Position numbers and translations under genes: made by a program. From positions 27,293-91,292 of the forward strand of contig JARXWK010000009.1 in NCBI GenBank assembly GCA_029916745.1: DNA of 64,000 nucleotides, in the 5' to 3' direction. The DNA is from Dysgonomonadaceae bacterium PH5-43 (lineage in GTDB: Bacteria; Bacteroidota; Bacteroidia; Bacteroidales; Azobacteroidaceae). Below, one piece after another: positions 63,482 through 64,000 of this stretch. Positions within the stretch are counted from its first letter, which is position 1; each line of letters opens with the position of its first letter. The notes below the pieces were generated by a model. It was not told the origin of the DNA and did no database searches. It saw nothing but the letters and a program-made list of their open reading frames with translations.

Positions 63482-63530
63482 CAAAGTTAAACGATTGTTT
63501 TAATTTAATCAAGTGTTTAATGGTTAAACA
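63482..63530 (-). promoter_or_regulatory. Promoter and palindrome upstream of the first tetR
   Basis: CAAAGTTA (63482-63489) reads TAACTTTG on the minus strand; CTTG follows 20 bp upstream (63510-63513). A perfect 7-3-7 palindrome (TGTTTAA, TGG, TTAAACA) lies at 63514-63530. Between them TTAAACGATTGTTTTAA resembles the operator sites near 62741. Confidence 0.55.
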
Positions 63531-63740
63531 TTGTTAAATGCAATTATAGAGGAATATTGGTAACTACTCACCACCCCTATGACTTTAGATATTCTTCATA
63601 GTCGCTGCTTTCAGCACTACCAACGGAGACTTGCCATTCTTTTTAACCTGAGTTTCGTTTAAGAAATTGGTTAAAAAAGTTGGTAAGTAAGCCTTAAATT
63701 TGTATCTTTAAGTCTGAATAACAACACAATACATAATTTA

Positions 63741-64000
63741 ATGAGCTTACTTACCGAAGACAAAATTACAGAAATTTTCTGTGCTGCCGATGAATTTTGC
63801 AAAGAATATGCAGAAGTGATTAAAGAAAAACGTATTTTACCTTCGACAGAAGGTAAGAAAAAGCGTAATCGTTCACACGAAATGTCCGATAGCGAAATAA
63901 TGACAATATTGATGCTTTATCACTTCGGAAATTTCAAGAATTTCAAATCGTTCTATTTGCTTTACATCGGAGGAACTCTACGCAAAGAGTTTCCCAAACA
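63741..64000 (+). CDS. IS982-family transposase, N-terminal part
   Basis: ORF open to the window end, starting MSLLTEDKITEIFCAADEFC. It continues with a basic KKKRNRSHEMSDSEIMTILM segment and then LMLYHFGNFKNFKSFYLLYI. This matches the N-terminus of IS982 transposases of Bacteroidota. The DDE catalytic part lies outside. The left end of the IS is not resolved but should be within ~63600-63700; TATCTTTA at 63702 may be part of its promoter. A possible C-terminal gene remnant (minus, stop at 63585-63587, ending KSPLVVLKAATMKNI) adjoins it. Confidence 0.8.
   Translation, partial: MSLLTEDKITEIFCAADEFCKEYAEVIKEKRILPSTEGKKKRNRSHEMSDSEIMTILMLYHFGNFKNFKSFYLLYIGGTLRKEFPK

Overview
The window looks like a chromosomal segment of an AT-rich Bacteroidota, most likely order Bacteroidales. 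The evidence is the repeated use of the Bacteroidota promoter (-7 box TAnnTTTG, sometimes with TTTG about 20 bp upstream), lineage-typical families (DUF3822, DUF3078, DUF3316, DUF4494, 6-bladed beta-propeller lipoproteins, LytS/LytTR regulators) and the lack of strong Shine-Dalgarno sequences. Genus cannot be assigned from the sequence alone.

Layout. 1-5.3 kb: 3' end of carB, then a coiled-coil lipoprotein, rsmI, a conserved hypothetical and a RecD-like helicase on the minus strand. 5.3-8.5 kb: an operon of a 27-aa membrane peptide, a DUF3822 protein, an ABC-type AAA ATPase, a DUF4435 (TOPRIM-like) protein and rsmD; the ATPase/DUF4435 pair resembles the PARIS phage-defence module. 8.6-13.6 kb: plsC, a beta-barrel protein, murF, folP, cdaA. 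13.6-18.4 kb: a foreign-looking primase-helicase-PLD gene between two nearly identical 650-bp non-coding direct repeats, followed by tRNA-Leu(UAG). 18.9-25 kb (minus): parC, a DUF3316 protein, an S41 peptidase, nadA. 25-36 kb (plus): LytS/LytTR pair, ychF, a DUF3078 protein, ybeY, mnmG, apt, uvrC, dtd, deoC, vanZ-like. 36.5-50 kb: polyprenyl synthase, polA, mlaEF, lptB, CPBP protease, DHOD-like protein, yggS, DUF4494, nucleoside deaminase, engB, SulP, perR, rubrerythrin. 50-54 kb: TlpA-like thioredoxin lipid/envelope protein and a beta-propeller lipoprotein. 54.2-57 kb: AAA/DUF4143 ATPase plus Fic protein, with a relic of another fic copy in front. 57-63.5 kb: patatin, two TetR regulators and a 1416-aa CoA-dehydratase activase. 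The window ends in an IS982-type transposase gene.

Most intergenic gaps are not empty. They carry arrays of 21-23 bp imperfect palindromic units from at least three sequence families, usually in 3' untranslated regions. Two arrays of one family end directly at decayed fragments of genes that also exist intact in the window (the primase-helicase and fic). Together with the 650-bp repeats, this suggests that these gaps are places where foreign cassettes enter and decay.

Housekeeping operons look normal. The parts most worth attention are the PARIS-like pair inside the rsmD operon, the repeat-flanked primase-helicase cassette, the periodic arrays, the relic genes, and the operator-like palindromes in front of the AAA-Fic and TetR/activase modules.
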